Both the position numbers and the translations under genes were made by a program. Under the pieces are notes generated by a model, which saw only the letters and a program-made list of their open reading frames with translations, ran no database searches and was not told the origin of the DNA. Shown here in pieces: positions 1 through 7,683 of a stretch of 30,767 nucleotides of DNA. The first letter of the stretch is position 1. Each line of letters begins with the position of its first letter. Source of the stretch: VMSU01 sp031400755. GTDB lineage: Bacteria > Desulfobacterota > Desulfobulbia > Desulfobulbales > VMSU01. The stretch covers positions 1-30,767 of the forward strand of contig JANNQL010000027.1 of assembly GCA_031400755.1 (NCBI GenBank). Reading direction: 5' to 3'.

Positions 1-1
1 C

Positions 2-607
2 CTGGCTGGCGGCGCCCAGGCCGGAAACGTTTTCTGGCAAGTAGGTAGTTCAGCGGTCCTTGACACGTTCTCCGTTTTCAAGGGGACCATCATGGCTGAC
101 CAAGCCATAACGATAAAGACCAGTAGCACGATAGAAGGCAGGGCATTGGCCTTTGTCGCCGGGGTCACATTCAACGGCACCAGCGCCATCCTGCCAACCA
201 GCAACGGCGAAGGCGGCGTCCTGGCAACGAGCATAACCTTAAAAGCTAATGGGGCAACGGGTAATGTCACTGCCAATTATCCAGGGTCCGTGTCCGTCAC
301 CGTGGACATGAATGCGGGCTCGGATGCTGGCATCAATAAAGATTGGTGGGTCGTCGCGCTTGCGAATTCAGGTTGGTACTACTTGAACAGCTCTTTAGTG
401 TGGACCTTTTTTGATGGGGACCTTGCCCATTGTCGTCCGGTGTACCAAGGCGGTTTATCCAATCTGTCGGCCACGGAAGTGTTAAACATAAACGCCTTGC
501 CAGTTGGTCCATACACGGTCTGGTTTGCCGTTGATTCTCCTATGGATGGAATTTTAAACTTAGATGGACCAATTTCGGTTGGTTCGGTGAACGTTATCGT
601 GCAGTAG
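2..607 (+). CDS. Ice-binding-like (DUF3494) protein, C-terminal part, cut by window edge
   Basis: The reading frame is open from base 2, so the methionine at 92 is internal and the real start lies left of the window. The first ~65 visible residues read AQAGNVFWQVGSSAVLDTFS, then FKGTIMADQAITI and EGRALAFVAGVTFNGT. This is the hallmark end of the DUF3494 / ice-binding-like beta-solenoid, whose members are usually secreted or surface-anchored. After a short linker comes a second beta-rich domain of about 110 residues with KDWWVVA, GWYYLNSS, LPVGPYTVWFAVD and MDGILNLDG. I recognise it as a C-terminal domain recurring in secreted proteins of this bacterial group, but I know no assigned function. 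Ice binding is only one activity in the family; adhesion or a general surface role is equally possible. Codon usage looks ordinary. The signal peptide cannot be seen. Confidence 0.8.
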   Translation: MAGGAQAGNVFWQVGSSAVLDTFSVFKGTIMADQAITIKTSSTIEGRALAFVAGVTFNGTSAILPTSNGEGGVLATSITLKANGATGNVTANYPGSVSVTVDMNAGSDAGINKDWWVVALANSGWYYLNSSLVWTFFDGDLAHCRPVYQGGLSNLSATEVLNINALPVGPYTVWFAVDSPMDGILNLDGPISVGSVNVIVQ

Positions 608-690
608 CCGGGATTGATCGGACGTTTTGTAAACACTGGGTACAGCCCCAATGCTCGCAATTAATATTCATACTTTTATGGGGAGGGTTA

Positions 691-735
691 GCGCGGGGTT
701 TTCCCGTACAGAAAATGTGCGGGAGGACCCCGCGT
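691..735. other. Long intergenic hairpin, 20-bp stem with GAAAA loop
   Basis: Positions 691-710 can pair without a break with 716-735, closing on the five-base loop GAAAA at 711-715. The outer arms are GCGCGGGG and CCCCGCGT, the inner arms CCCGTACA and TGTGCGGG, joined by TTTT facing AGGA. A few pairs are G-U in the RNA sense. There is no T run on either side, so it is not a standard intrinsic terminator. It lies in the 251-nt gap between the ice-binding-like gene and the GGDEF gene. It could be an mRNA 3' end stabiliser, a leader element of the GGDEF operon or a mobile palindrome. I match it to no riboswitch class. Confidence 0.5.
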
Positions 736-858
736 GCTGACTGGGGCAGTAAAAGTGAAGTTGCCCGACAATTTAATCTATAAACATAACAAAGACTTCG
801 ATAGCGAAGCGTTAGCGATCGATAAAGACATGAAAACACATTGGAGGATGTGCCAACC

Positions 859-1878
859 ATGAAAAATTCTAAAGACAATTTGCCACCTTTCGAAGAGACC
901 GAGGCTGACCGCAGGCAAGGAATTCTGGACGACCATGGGCTCTCTCTGGATCTGGTTTCCGCTCTTGCCGGAGATCGACCGCTTACGGAGGCCGACAAAA
1001 ATCGTCACAACGATCTCAAGAAAAGCCGCGGTCTGAGATTTTTTTCCGATCTTCTGTATTCGATTACCCACCAATATTTCCCCTCAGAAGTTGCCGAAGA
1101 ACTGTGGGCCGAAATCCTGCAACATAAACATAGGCTATCGATGGCCTTGGGGAGGAACGTCAAAATTGCCTTTGCCGCGCTGGATTTCCTTTCAAACATT
1201 ACCGGCAACACGGGCCATCAAGCCTTGGTTGGCGAAGAGCAAATTGAAGAAATAGCCGGGCTGTCCTTGCGCGATGGCCTGACCGGCCTCTTCAATCATG
1301 CCTACTTTCATCAGCAGATTGACTTTGAAGTGAGGCGCTATGTGCGCTATGGCGCACGCCTCTCCCTGATGTTAATCGACATCGATGACTTCAAGGAAAT
1401 CAATGACACATACGGGCATCGGGAAGGCGACAGGATACTGGCTGCAATGGGAAAGACCTTCATGCGCATGGCCAGAGATTCAGACATTTGCTGTCGCTAC
1501 GGCGGCGAGGAGTTTGCAGTAATCCTGCCTTTTTCCGATGTCCATGAAGCCGACGCAATTGCCAACAGGCTGAATATGGAACTGGCGGAACGAATACCTG
1601 GCGGACGAGTGACCGTAAGCATAGGCGTAGCGGCTTGCGAAAAAATGACCGCGACCTATCGAGACCTCGTGGATAAGGCAGATGCTGCGCTCTATCAAGC
1701 CAAGAGAAGCGGAAAGAACCGAGTGGTGGTCGCTGATAGAGAAGTCCGAACGCATAGTAACGGTACAGGCCTGCCCAGCCACAGAATACACGCCGCCGGC
1801 GCAGGCAAGACGCCGCGCACCTTATTTACGAAGGTTATTCATGACGCTAGCCAAGAGACAAATTTAGCGAGGGTATGA
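859..1878 (+). CDS. Diguanylate cyclase (GGDEF domain)
   Basis: This 339-residue protein should make cyclic di-GMP from two GTP. The C-terminal half is a canonical GGDEF domain beginning near DGLTGLFNHAYF, with the metal-binding LIDIDDFKEIND, the active-site GGEEF at residues 215-219 and DKADAALYQAKRSGKNRV at its end. An RDSD motif at 206-209, five residues before GGEEF, is an intact inhibitory I-site, so product inhibition is expected. The first ~125 residues are a helical domain I do not recognise. There is no signal peptide or membrane segment, so the enzyme is cytosolic. I chose ATG 859 because GGAGG at 843-847 is well spaced for it; a TTG at 841 is in frame but lies on that ribosome site. 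The stop overlaps the next gene's first possible start (ATGA at 1875), suggesting translational coupling to the hybrid kinase. Confidence 0.92.
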   Translation: MKNSKDNLPPFEETEADRRQGILDDHGLSLDLVSALAGDRPLTEADKNRHNDLKKSRGLRFFSDLLYSITHQYFPSEVAEELWAEILQHKHRLSMALGRNVKIAFAALDFLSNITGNTGHQALVGEEQIEEIAGLSLRDGLTGLFNHAYFHQQIDFEVRRYVRYGARLSLMLIDIDDFKEINDTYGHREGDRILAAMGKTFMRMARDSDICCRYGGEEFAVILPFSDVHEADAIANRLNMELAERIPGGRVTVSIGVAACEKMTATYRDLVDKADAALYQAKRSGKNRVVVADREVRTHSNGTGLPSHRIHAAGAGKTPRTLFTKVIHDASQETNLARV

Positions 1879-1880
1879 CC

Positions 1881-3911
1881 ATGTTAGGCACAATTGTCGA
1901 AAACGAACTTCCATTCGCCAACTCCGAACTGCATATTCGAATTGCGCTGCTGGAAGGAAAGCTACTGGAAGAGGAAATTGCCGGGCTCGCGCTAAAAAAT
2001 TCCGAGAAGCGCTACCGACGGCTCTTTGAATCAGCCAAGGACGGCATCTTGATTCTCGACGCCGATACGGGCAAGGTGGTTGATGTCAACCCTTTCCTAA
2101 TAGAGTTACTCGGTTATTCTTACGATGAATTCTGTGGGAAACACCTCTGGGAAATCGGTGTGTTCAAAGACATTGCCGCGTCCAAGGACTCTTTCCAGAC
2201 CCTGCAAAATAACGAATATATCCGCTTTGATGATTTGCCCCTGGAAACCAACAAGGGGAAGTCCGTTGCCGTGGAGTTTGTCAGCAATGTTTACCTGGTG
2301 GACAATTGCAAGGTGATCCAGTGCAACATCCGTGACATCACCGCCCACAAGCTGGCCAGGGCCGAACGCAAGCGTTTGATGGCGGCCATCGAACAGACCG
2401 GAGAGGGCATTGTCATGACCGATGCCCAGGGGCTTATCCAGTTCGTCAACCCGGCCTTCGAACGGACAACGGGCTACAGCGGCAAGGAGGCCGTCGGCCA
2501 GACTCCGCGTATCTTGAAAAGTGGCGAACAGGACGAACTATTTTACCGTAATCTTTGGCGCACCATCTCTGGCGGCAAAACCTGGTCGGGCCGTATGGTC
2601 AACAAGCGCCAGGACGGGACTCTCTACACTGAAGAGACAACGATCTCACCGGTTCGCAACCCTGCTGGCCACATCGTCAATTACGTGGCTGTCCAACGGG
2701 ACATCACCGAGCATCTCCGCTTGGCGGCCCAATTGCAACAGGCCCAGAAGATGGAAGCGGTAGGCCTCTTGGCGGGCGGCGTGGCCCATGATTACAACAA
2801 CATGCTGAGCGTGATCCTCGGCAATGCCGAGCTGGCTTTACTCGATGCGGAACCGGGCCAACCGTTGCATACCGCGCTTCAAGATATCATCACGGCCGCA
2901 AAACGTTCCACAGACATAACCAGACAATTATTGGCCTTTGCCCGCAAGCAGACAATGAACCCAGTGGAGCTTGACCTGAATCTGTCCGTAAAGTGCATGC
3001 TCAAGATGCTCCGGCCACTTATCGGTGAAAACATCGATCTGGTCTGGCTACCGCAGGTGAACCTGCATTCTATAAAGATGGACCCTGTCCAAGTCGATCA
3101 GATCCTGGCCAATCTCTGTGTCAACGCCAGGGACGCCATTGCCGACATCGGCAAGGTCACTATCGGAACGCAAAACGTAGCCTTTGACGAAACTTACTGC
3201 GCTGACCATGCCGGCTTTATGGCCGGAGAGTATGTGCTGCTTTCCGTCAGCGACAATGGATGCGGCATGGACAAGGAGACCATCGACCAAATTTTTGAGC
3301 CGTTTTTCACGAGCAAGGAGGTTGGCAAGGGGACCGGCCTGGGGTTGTCCACGGTCTATGGCATAGTCAAGCAGAACAACGGCTTCATCAACGTTGACAG
3401 CGAACCAGGGACCGGAACGATCTTTAGGATTTACCTGCCCCGGTATGTGGGCCAAACGGTCGATAGCCGTCGTGGAAGTAAGGCCGAAATCCCTCGAGGC
3501 CACGGCGAGACCGTGCTGTTGGTGGAGGACGAGCCGGCGCTCCTGACAATGGGCAAACTGATTCTGGAAGGATTAGGGTATCGGGTGCTGGCCGCTGGCA
3601 CACCGAGCGTGGCCCTTGGGTTGGCGGAGAAACACGGGGGCGAGATAAGCCTTGTCCTCACCGACGTCGTCATGCCAGAAATGAACGGCCGCGACCTGGC
3701 GGATCGATTGCAAGCCCTTTACCCCAGCCTAAAAATTCTGTTCATGTCCGGCTATACAGTCGACGTGATCACCCACCGTGGTGTGCTCAACGATGGCGTA
3801 AACTTCATCCAGAAGCCCTTCTCGATGAGGACTCTGGCTTTCAAAGTGCAGGAAGTGCTGGAAAAAGTAAGTGAGGCGGCGCAGCCGACACCATCACTGA
3901 CAACGCCATAA
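1881..3911 (+). CDS. Hybrid sensor histidine kinase (PAS-PAS-HisKA-HATPase-REC)
   Basis: A cytosolic two-component kinase of about 676 residues without membrane spans. Order of domains: PAS at ~41-155, PAS at ~165-280, dimerisation/phosphoacceptor helix with GGVAHDYNN (His303) and an ATPase domain. The ATPase has an N box (NLCVNARDA), G1 (DNGCGMD), F box (FEPFFTSK) and G2 (GTGLGLS). A C-terminal receiver domain at ~543-660 has acidic VEDEP, phosphoacceptor Asp595 in LTDVVMPEMNG and the QKPF lysine. The kinase should autophosphorylate and pass phosphate to its own receiver. No DNA-binding output or separate phosphotransfer protein is visible here. ATG 1881 has GAGG eight bases upstream, while ATG 1875 overlaps the GGDEF stop and is too close to it. 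The arrangement suggests co-expression with the cyclase; a signalling link between them is inferred. Confidence 0.93.
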   Translation: MLGTIVENELPFANSELHIRIALLEGKLLEEEIAGLALKNSEKRYRRLFESAKDGILILDADTGKVVDVNPFLIELLGYSYDEFCGKHLWEIGVFKDIAASKDSFQTLQNNEYIRFDDLPLETNKGKSVAVEFVSNVYLVDNCKVIQCNIRDITAHKLARAERKRLMAAIEQTGEGIVMTDAQGLIQFVNPAFERTTGYSGKEAVGQTPRILKSGEQDELFYRNLWRTISGGKTWSGRMVNKRQDGTLYTEETTISPVRNPAGHIVNYVAVQRDITEHLRLAAQLQQAQKMEAVGLLAGGVAHDYNNMLSVILGNAELALLDAEPGQPLHTALQDIITAAKRSTDITRQLLAFARKQTMNPVELDLNLSVKCMLKMLRPLIGENIDLVWLPQVNLHSIKMDPVQVDQILANLCVNARDAIADIGKVTIGTQNVAFDETYCADHAGFMAGEYVLLSVSDNGCGMDKETIDQIFEPFFTSKEVGKGTGLGLSTVYGIVKQNNGFINVDSEPGTGTIFRIYLPRYVGQTVDSRRGSKAEIPRGHGETVLLVEDEPALLTMGKLILEGLGYRVLAAGTPSVALGLAEKHGGEISLVLTDVVMPEMNGRDLADRLQALYPSLKILFMSGYTVDVITHRGVLNDGVNFIQKPFSMRTLAFKVQEVLEKVSEAAQPTPSLTTP

Positions 3912-4775
3912 CTAGCAGGCCTGACGGCAGGCCTGCAGGATTCTGGGCAGACCGACGTAATCATCATGGACCACGACCTGATCGAAGTGCCCCAGGGATT
4001 TCATTCGGGCCGCAACATACTCCCCCTGATCAAAACCAATCTCCATCAACAAGATGCCACCAGGACATAGAAGTCGGTCGGCATCGGCCATGATGCGGTC
4101 AATCTCGGCCTTGCCATCATCGCCGCCATAGAGGGCCAGGGCGGGCTCGGCAGCCAGTTCCGGTTGCAGGGTGGCCGCTATCTGTTTCGCAACATAGGGC
4201 GGATTGGCGGCAACCAGATCAAAGGCAAAATCATCACGGAGCGCCCCGCCCCAATTCGAGTTGAGCCAATGGACCCTCTCCTCCACTCCATGACGCATGG
4301 CGTTGGCCCGGGCGACCCGTAAGGCAGCAAACGACAGATCGAGACCAACCACAACTGCGTCGGGCAATTCGAGTGCCAAGCTTATGGCGATAATCCCGCT
4401 ACCGGTACCCAGATCAAGGATACGCGGGGCAATCTGTCTATCCTTGCCCCGAAGCACGGTAAGCGCCCTGTCGACCAACAATTCAGTTTCAGACCTCGGG
4501 ATCAGGACATCCGGGCTAACGGCAAAGGCCCGCCCATAAAATTCCTGCTCGCCAATGATATAGGACAGCGGCTCTCTGGTAAGCCGCCTGGCTAAGGCCT
4601 GCTTGACCGCCTTGTGCATTGAGTCAGCGACCAAGCGCGAGCCATTGAGAAAGATATCAGAACGTCGGCAGTCCAGAAAATGACGAAGCAGCAGGGTGGC
4701 CTCAACCTCGGGGTCAAAAATCCCGGCTGCGGCCAGACAACGGACCAGATCATGATACAACTCAAGGGTTGTCAT
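3912..4775 (-). CDS. prmC: Release factor glutamine methyltransferase PrmC
   Basis: PrmC methylates the glutamine of the GGQ motif of class I release factors using S-adenosylmethionine, which makes termination efficient. The protein (287 residues from ATG 4775) has the helical N-terminal domain, the family motif REPLSYIIGEQEFYG and the SAM-binding loop DLGTGSGIIA at ~121-130. The catalytic NPPY is at 191-194. It lies directly downstream of prfA, its substrate gene, as in many bacteria. An in-frame TTG at 4793 would add six residues; neither start has a clear ribosome site. I prefer the ATG because it matches the usual beginning of the family. Confidence 0.93.
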   Translation of the reverse strand: MTTLELYHDLVRCLAAAGIFDPEVEATLLLRHFLDCRRSDIFLNGSRLVADSMHKAVKQALARRLTREPLSYIIGEQEFYGRAFAVSPDVLIPRSETELLVDRALTVLRGKDRQIAPRILDLGTGSGIIAISLALELPDAVVVGLDLSFAALRVARANAMRHGVEERVHWLNSNWGGALRDDFAFDLVAANPPYVAKQIAATLQPELAAEPALALYGGDDGKAEIDRIMADADRLLCPGGILLMEIGFDQGEYVAARMKSLGHFDQVVVHDDYVGLPRILQACRQAC

Positions 4776-4809
4776 CTTCGGTTGAAGGTACAAAGAAAAC
4801 AGACTCAGC

Positions 4810-5877
4810 TCACTGGATGGTATTCAGTGCCTCGGCCTGATAGTGGGAGAGAAGAGGATCAAGGAGGTCATCAATCTTGCCTAACATGATCTCATCGATT
4901 TTATAGAGGGTGAGATTAATCCGGTGATCACTGACCCGGCCTTGCGGGAAATTATAGGTGCGAATCCGTTCACTGCGGTCGCCGGTGCCAATTTGGCTCT
5001 TGCGGGTGGCAGAGATCTCATCATCTTGGGCCTGCTGCAATTTATCCAGCAGTCTGGCCCGCATGACCTTCATGGCTGCTTCCTTGTTCTTATGCTGAGA
5101 CTTTTCGTCCTGGCAGATGACAATCATGCCGGTGGGCAGATGGGTGATGCGCACCGCCGAATCCGTGGTATTGACGCTCTGGCCGCCAGGGCCGGATGAA
5201 CGGAAGATGTCAATCCGCAATTCATTGGGCTGGATCTGGAGTTCAACCTCTTCGGCCTCCGGCATGACCGCGACCGTCACCGCCGAGGTGTGGATCCGGC
5301 CTTGGGCCTCGGTCTCCGGCACCCGCTGGACCCGATGCACGCCTGATTCGTATTTGAGCTTGCTAAATACCTTCTCGCCCTTGATCATGGCGATAACTTC
5401 CTTGAAGCCGCCAATACCAATGGCATTACTGCTTAACACCTCGATCTTCCAGCCTTGGCCTTCAGCGTAGCGGCTGTACATCCGGAAGAGGTCGGCCGCA
5501 AACAAGGCAGCCTCGTCACCGCCAGTGCCGGCCCTGATTTCCAGCAGGATATTCTTTTGATCATTGGGGTCAGCCGGCAGCAAAAGTATTTTAAGCTGCC
5601 GCTCAAGGGACGCCTGCTTGGCGATAAGGTCTGCGACATCACCCTTGATCATGGCCAGCATCTCATCATCGGTCTCCTGGCTCAGCAATTGCTGATTTTC
5701 CTGGAGCTGCTGCACTGTTTTCTGGTACTCAACATAAAGATCATCCATCTTGGCGACATTGGCATGTTCCTTGGCAATACGCCGAAATTCGCCCTGCTTG
5801 GCCATCACCGCCGGGTCAGAAAGTTTGGCCTCCAGCTCCAGCCGTTTTTCATGCAAATGGATAAATTTTGAGAACAT
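4810..5877 (-). CDS. prfA: Peptide chain release factor 1 (RF1)
   Basis: RF1 reads UAA and UAG in the ribosomal A site and triggers peptide release. The 355-residue length fits the family. The stop-codon recognition tripeptide of the P-x-T type is PET at residues 187-189 (RVPETEAQGRIHTSA), and the catalytic GGQ is at 231-233 in SSGPGGQSVNTTDSA. The downstream HLPTG and QDEKSQHKNK stretches are also diagnostic. The P-x-T tripeptide distinguishes it from RF2, which has SPF. The start ATG 5877 agrees with family length, but the bases before it (CTATCCCCCT on the coding strand) contain no Shine-Dalgarno sequence. Initiation may therefore be weak or depend on RNA structure. prmC follows after 34 nt. 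Confidence 0.96.
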   Translation of the reverse strand: MFSKFIHLHEKRLELEAKLSDPAVMAKQGEFRRIAKEHANVAKMDDLYVEYQKTVQQLQENQQLLSQETDDEMLAMIKGDVADLIAKQASLERQLKILLLPADPNDQKNILLEIRAGTGGDEAALFAADLFRMYSRYAEGQGWKIEVLSSNAIGIGGFKEVIAMIKGEKVFSKLKYESGVHRVQRVPETEAQGRIHTSAVTVAVMPEAEEVELQIQPNELRIDIFRSSGPGGQSVNTTDSAVRITHLPTGMIVICQDEKSQHKNKEAAMKVMRARLLDKLQQAQDDEISATRKSQIGTGDRSERIRTYNFPQGRVSDHRINLTLYKIDEIMLGKIDDLLDPLLSHYQAEALNTIQ

Positions 5878-5940
5878 AGGGGGATAGACGCTAGCTTAGA
5901 ATTGTTCAGCCAAAGACGAAACCGGGGCACACCCCCAGGC

Positions 5941-5983
5941 TGTCACTATTCCGCACATCTGCGGTAGCTGCTGAATAGTGACA
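5941..5983. repeat. Palindromic element with nested hairpin upstream of prfA
   Basis: TGTCACTATTC at 5941-5951 is exactly inverted as GAATAGTGACA at 5973-5983. Inside, CCGCA (5951-5955) and TGCGG (5960-5964) form a second small stem. It sits between the rpmE terminator and prfA. The perfect 11-bp arms and the nested stem resemble dispersed REP-like palindromes. On the - strand there is no T run after it, so it is not the rpmE terminator itself. Confidence 0.45.
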
Positions 5984-6026
5984 AAAAAAAAACAAGCATC
6001 ACCAATCATAAGACTGATGATGCTTG
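5983..6026 (-). terminator. Intrinsic terminator of rpmE
   Basis: CAAGCATCA (5993-6001) pairs perfectly with TGATGCTTG (6018-6026). On the - strand the stem is followed at once by ten T residues (A run at 5983-5992). It lies 27 nt past the rpmE stop, as expected for a strong Rho-independent terminator. This makes prfA-prmC a separate transcription unit or one reached only by readthrough. Confidence 0.9.
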
Positions 6027-6053
6027 CAGAACAAAGAAAAAAATGTATGGAAG

Positions 6054-6275
6054 TTATTTGGTCGGAGCCTGCTGATAATGCTTTTCGTACTTTTTCATGA
6101 ACTTATCAACCCGGCCGGCAGTATCTACCAGTTTTTGCTTGCCGGTAAAGAAAGGATGGCAATTCGAACAGATTTCAACTCTCATCTCAGCGTTGACCGA
6201 GCCAAGTTCAACGGCATTGCCGCAGGCACAGGTGGCGACAATCTTATGGTATTCCGGATGGATATCTTTCTTCAT
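6054..6275 (-). CDS. rpmE: 50S ribosomal protein L31, zinc-binding (C+) form
   Basis: A 73-residue L31 with the zinc ligands Cys16, Cys18, Cys36 and Cys39 (TCACGN and CSNCHPF). This C+ form serves as a zinc store in many bacteria and joins the central protuberance and subunit bridge region. The usual beginning MKKDIHPEYH and the TAGRVDKFMKKY segment are both present. I chose ATG 6275 because GAGG lies eight bases upstream; a TTG one codon earlier is less likely. It follows rho after a 151-nt structured leader and has its own terminator, so it is probably transcribed both with rho and alone. Confidence 0.96.
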   Translation of the reverse strand: MKKDIHPEYHKIVATCACGNAVELGSVNAEMRVEICSNCHPFFTGKQKLVDTAGRVDKFMKKYEKHYQQAPTK

Positions 6276-6329
6276 CAATAGATCCTCAATATTATTTTAT
6301 ATTTAACAAAGAGATGCATTCGCAGATAA

Positions 6330-6402
6330 AGCTGAGCCCACCAGATACCGAAATGGTTCGGATGGACATTTTTCAAACACATCAAAAAATGATAACTCAG
6401 CT
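6330..6402 (-). promoter_or_regulatory. Structured rpmE leader region
   Basis: Between rho and rpmE, AGCTGAG (6330-6336) is inverted as CTCAGCT (6396-6402). Inside it CCGAA (6348-6352) pairs with TTCGG (6357-6361) around a four-base loop, extended by CCA and TGG. In E. coli, L31 represses its own synthesis by binding a stem-loop in its mRNA leader. This structure could serve the same purpose, which is inference. Confidence 0.3.
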
Positions 6403-6426
6403 ATTTACCGCATTTCTTACTATTCT

Positions 6427-7683
6427 TCAAGTATTCATTGTCTGAAAAAATTCAGCATTGGTCTTGGTGCCCTTCATTTTGTCCATCAAAAACTCCATGG
6501 CATCGGCAGGGTTCATGGAAGACAACAATTTCCGCAGGATCCAGGCCCGATTCAACTCATCGGCCGAGAGTAGCAGGTCCTCCTTTCTGGTGCCAGAACG
6601 ATTCATGTCGATGGAGGGATATATCCGGCGATCCGACATCTTGCGATCGAGAATAATCTCCATATTGCCGGTACCCTTGAACTCTTCAAAGATTACCTCA
6701 TCCATCCGGCTGCCGGTTTCTACCAGGGCGGTAGCGACAATGGTCAGGCTGCCGCCCTCTTCGATATTTCGGGCAGCGCCGAAAAAGCGTTTGGGCCGGT
6801 GCAGGGCATTGGAGTCAACGCCACCGGACAGGATTTTACCGCTGGACGGCATCACGATATTGTAGGCCCGGGCCAGACGGGTGATACTGTCCAGCAGAAT
6901 GACGACATCCTTTTTGGCCTCAACCAGGCGCTTGGCCTTGGCGATGACCATCTCCGCCACCTGAATATGCCGTTGCGGCGGCTCATCAAAGGTGGAACTC
7001 ACCACCTCGGCATTGACACTGCGGGCCATATCGGTGACCTCTTCTGGACGCTCATCGATCAGAAGGACGATCAGAATAATCTCTTTATGGTTCCTGGTTA
7101 TGCTGTTGGCGATTTTCTTCAAAAGCACCGTCTTACCAGTGCGGGGGGGGGCCACCACCAAGCCGCGCTGTCCTTTACCGATGGGCGACATGATGTTCAT
7201 GACCCGCATTGAGAAATTGTCTGGCTGGTCCTCAAGGTTGATCCTTTCAGAAGGATGCAGGGGCGTCAGATTCGAGAACAAGGTCTTTTCCCGGTTCTTT
7301 TCCGGGGCCTCGAAATTGACAGAATCGACCTTCAAAAGGGCGAAATAGCGCTCACCTTCCTTGGGCGAACGAATCGGACCGGCAATGGTATCTCCGGTCC
7401 GCAGATTCAACCTGCGAATCTGGGATGGAGAGACATAGATATCATCAGGACCGGGCAGATAATTGTAGTCTGGCGCCCGCAAAAAACCAAAGCCATCAGG
7501 CAGGATCTCCAAGACGCCATTACCTATGTTCCCATCGGTTTTTTCCTCTTGGGCCGCCACCGCCTTCAAGATCTCAAAGATCAACTCCTGCTTGCGTAAA
7601 CTGCTATACTCCTCAATTTTGTAGGCCTTGGCAAGTTTCGTCAACTCGTCAATCTTCTTCAGTTTTAATTCCGCCAAATCCAT
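6427..7683 (-). CDS. rho: Transcription termination factor Rho
   Basis: Rho is the hexameric RNA-dependent ATPase that ends transcription at C-rich unstructured RNA. From ATG 7683 the protein has 418 residues, almost the E. coli length. It has the N-terminal Rho_N helix bundle (MDLAELKLKKIDELTKLAK), the cold-shock-like RNA-binding domain (ILPDGFGFLRAPDYNYLPG) and Walker A APPRTGKT at ~178-185. Walker B is DVVILLDSITRLARAYN. I chose ATG 7683 because AGGAAGGAGAG lies eight bases before it; a frame extension to ATG 7749 has no convincing ribosome site and is not family-like. The gene follows coaE after about 390 nt of non-coding DNA, the longest gap in this cluster. Confidence 0.97.
   Translation of the reverse strand: MDLAELKLKKIDELTKLAKAYKIEEYSSLRKQELIFEILKAVAAQEEKTDGNIGNGVLEILPDGFGFLRAPDYNYLPGPDDIYVSPSQIRRLNLRTGDTIAGPIRSPKEGERYFALLKVDSVNFEAPEKNREKTLFSNLTPLHPSERINLEDQPDNFSMRVMNIMSPIGKGQRGLVVAPPRTGKTVLLKKIANSITRNHKEIILIVLLIDERPEEVTDMARSVNAEVVSSTFDEPPQRHIQVAEMVIAKAKRLVEAKKDVVILLDSITRLARAYNIVMPSSGKILSGGVDSNALHRPKRFFGAARNIEEGGSLTIVATALVETGSRMDEVIFEEFKGTGNMEIILDRKMSDRRIYPSIDMNRSGTRKEDLLLSADELNRAWILRKLLSSMNPADAMEFLMDKMKGTKTNAEFFQTMNT

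Noticed and set aside
691..760. Integron attC-like recombination site.
   Set aside because: The expected GTTRRRY and RYYYAAC core sites do not flank the hairpin, and there is no integrase or cassette array.
608..858. Possible cyclic-di-GMP (GEMM) riboswitch before the GGDEF gene.
   Set aside because: The conserved GEMM core sequences and the tetraloop/receptor arrangement are not present; only a long hairpin is seen.
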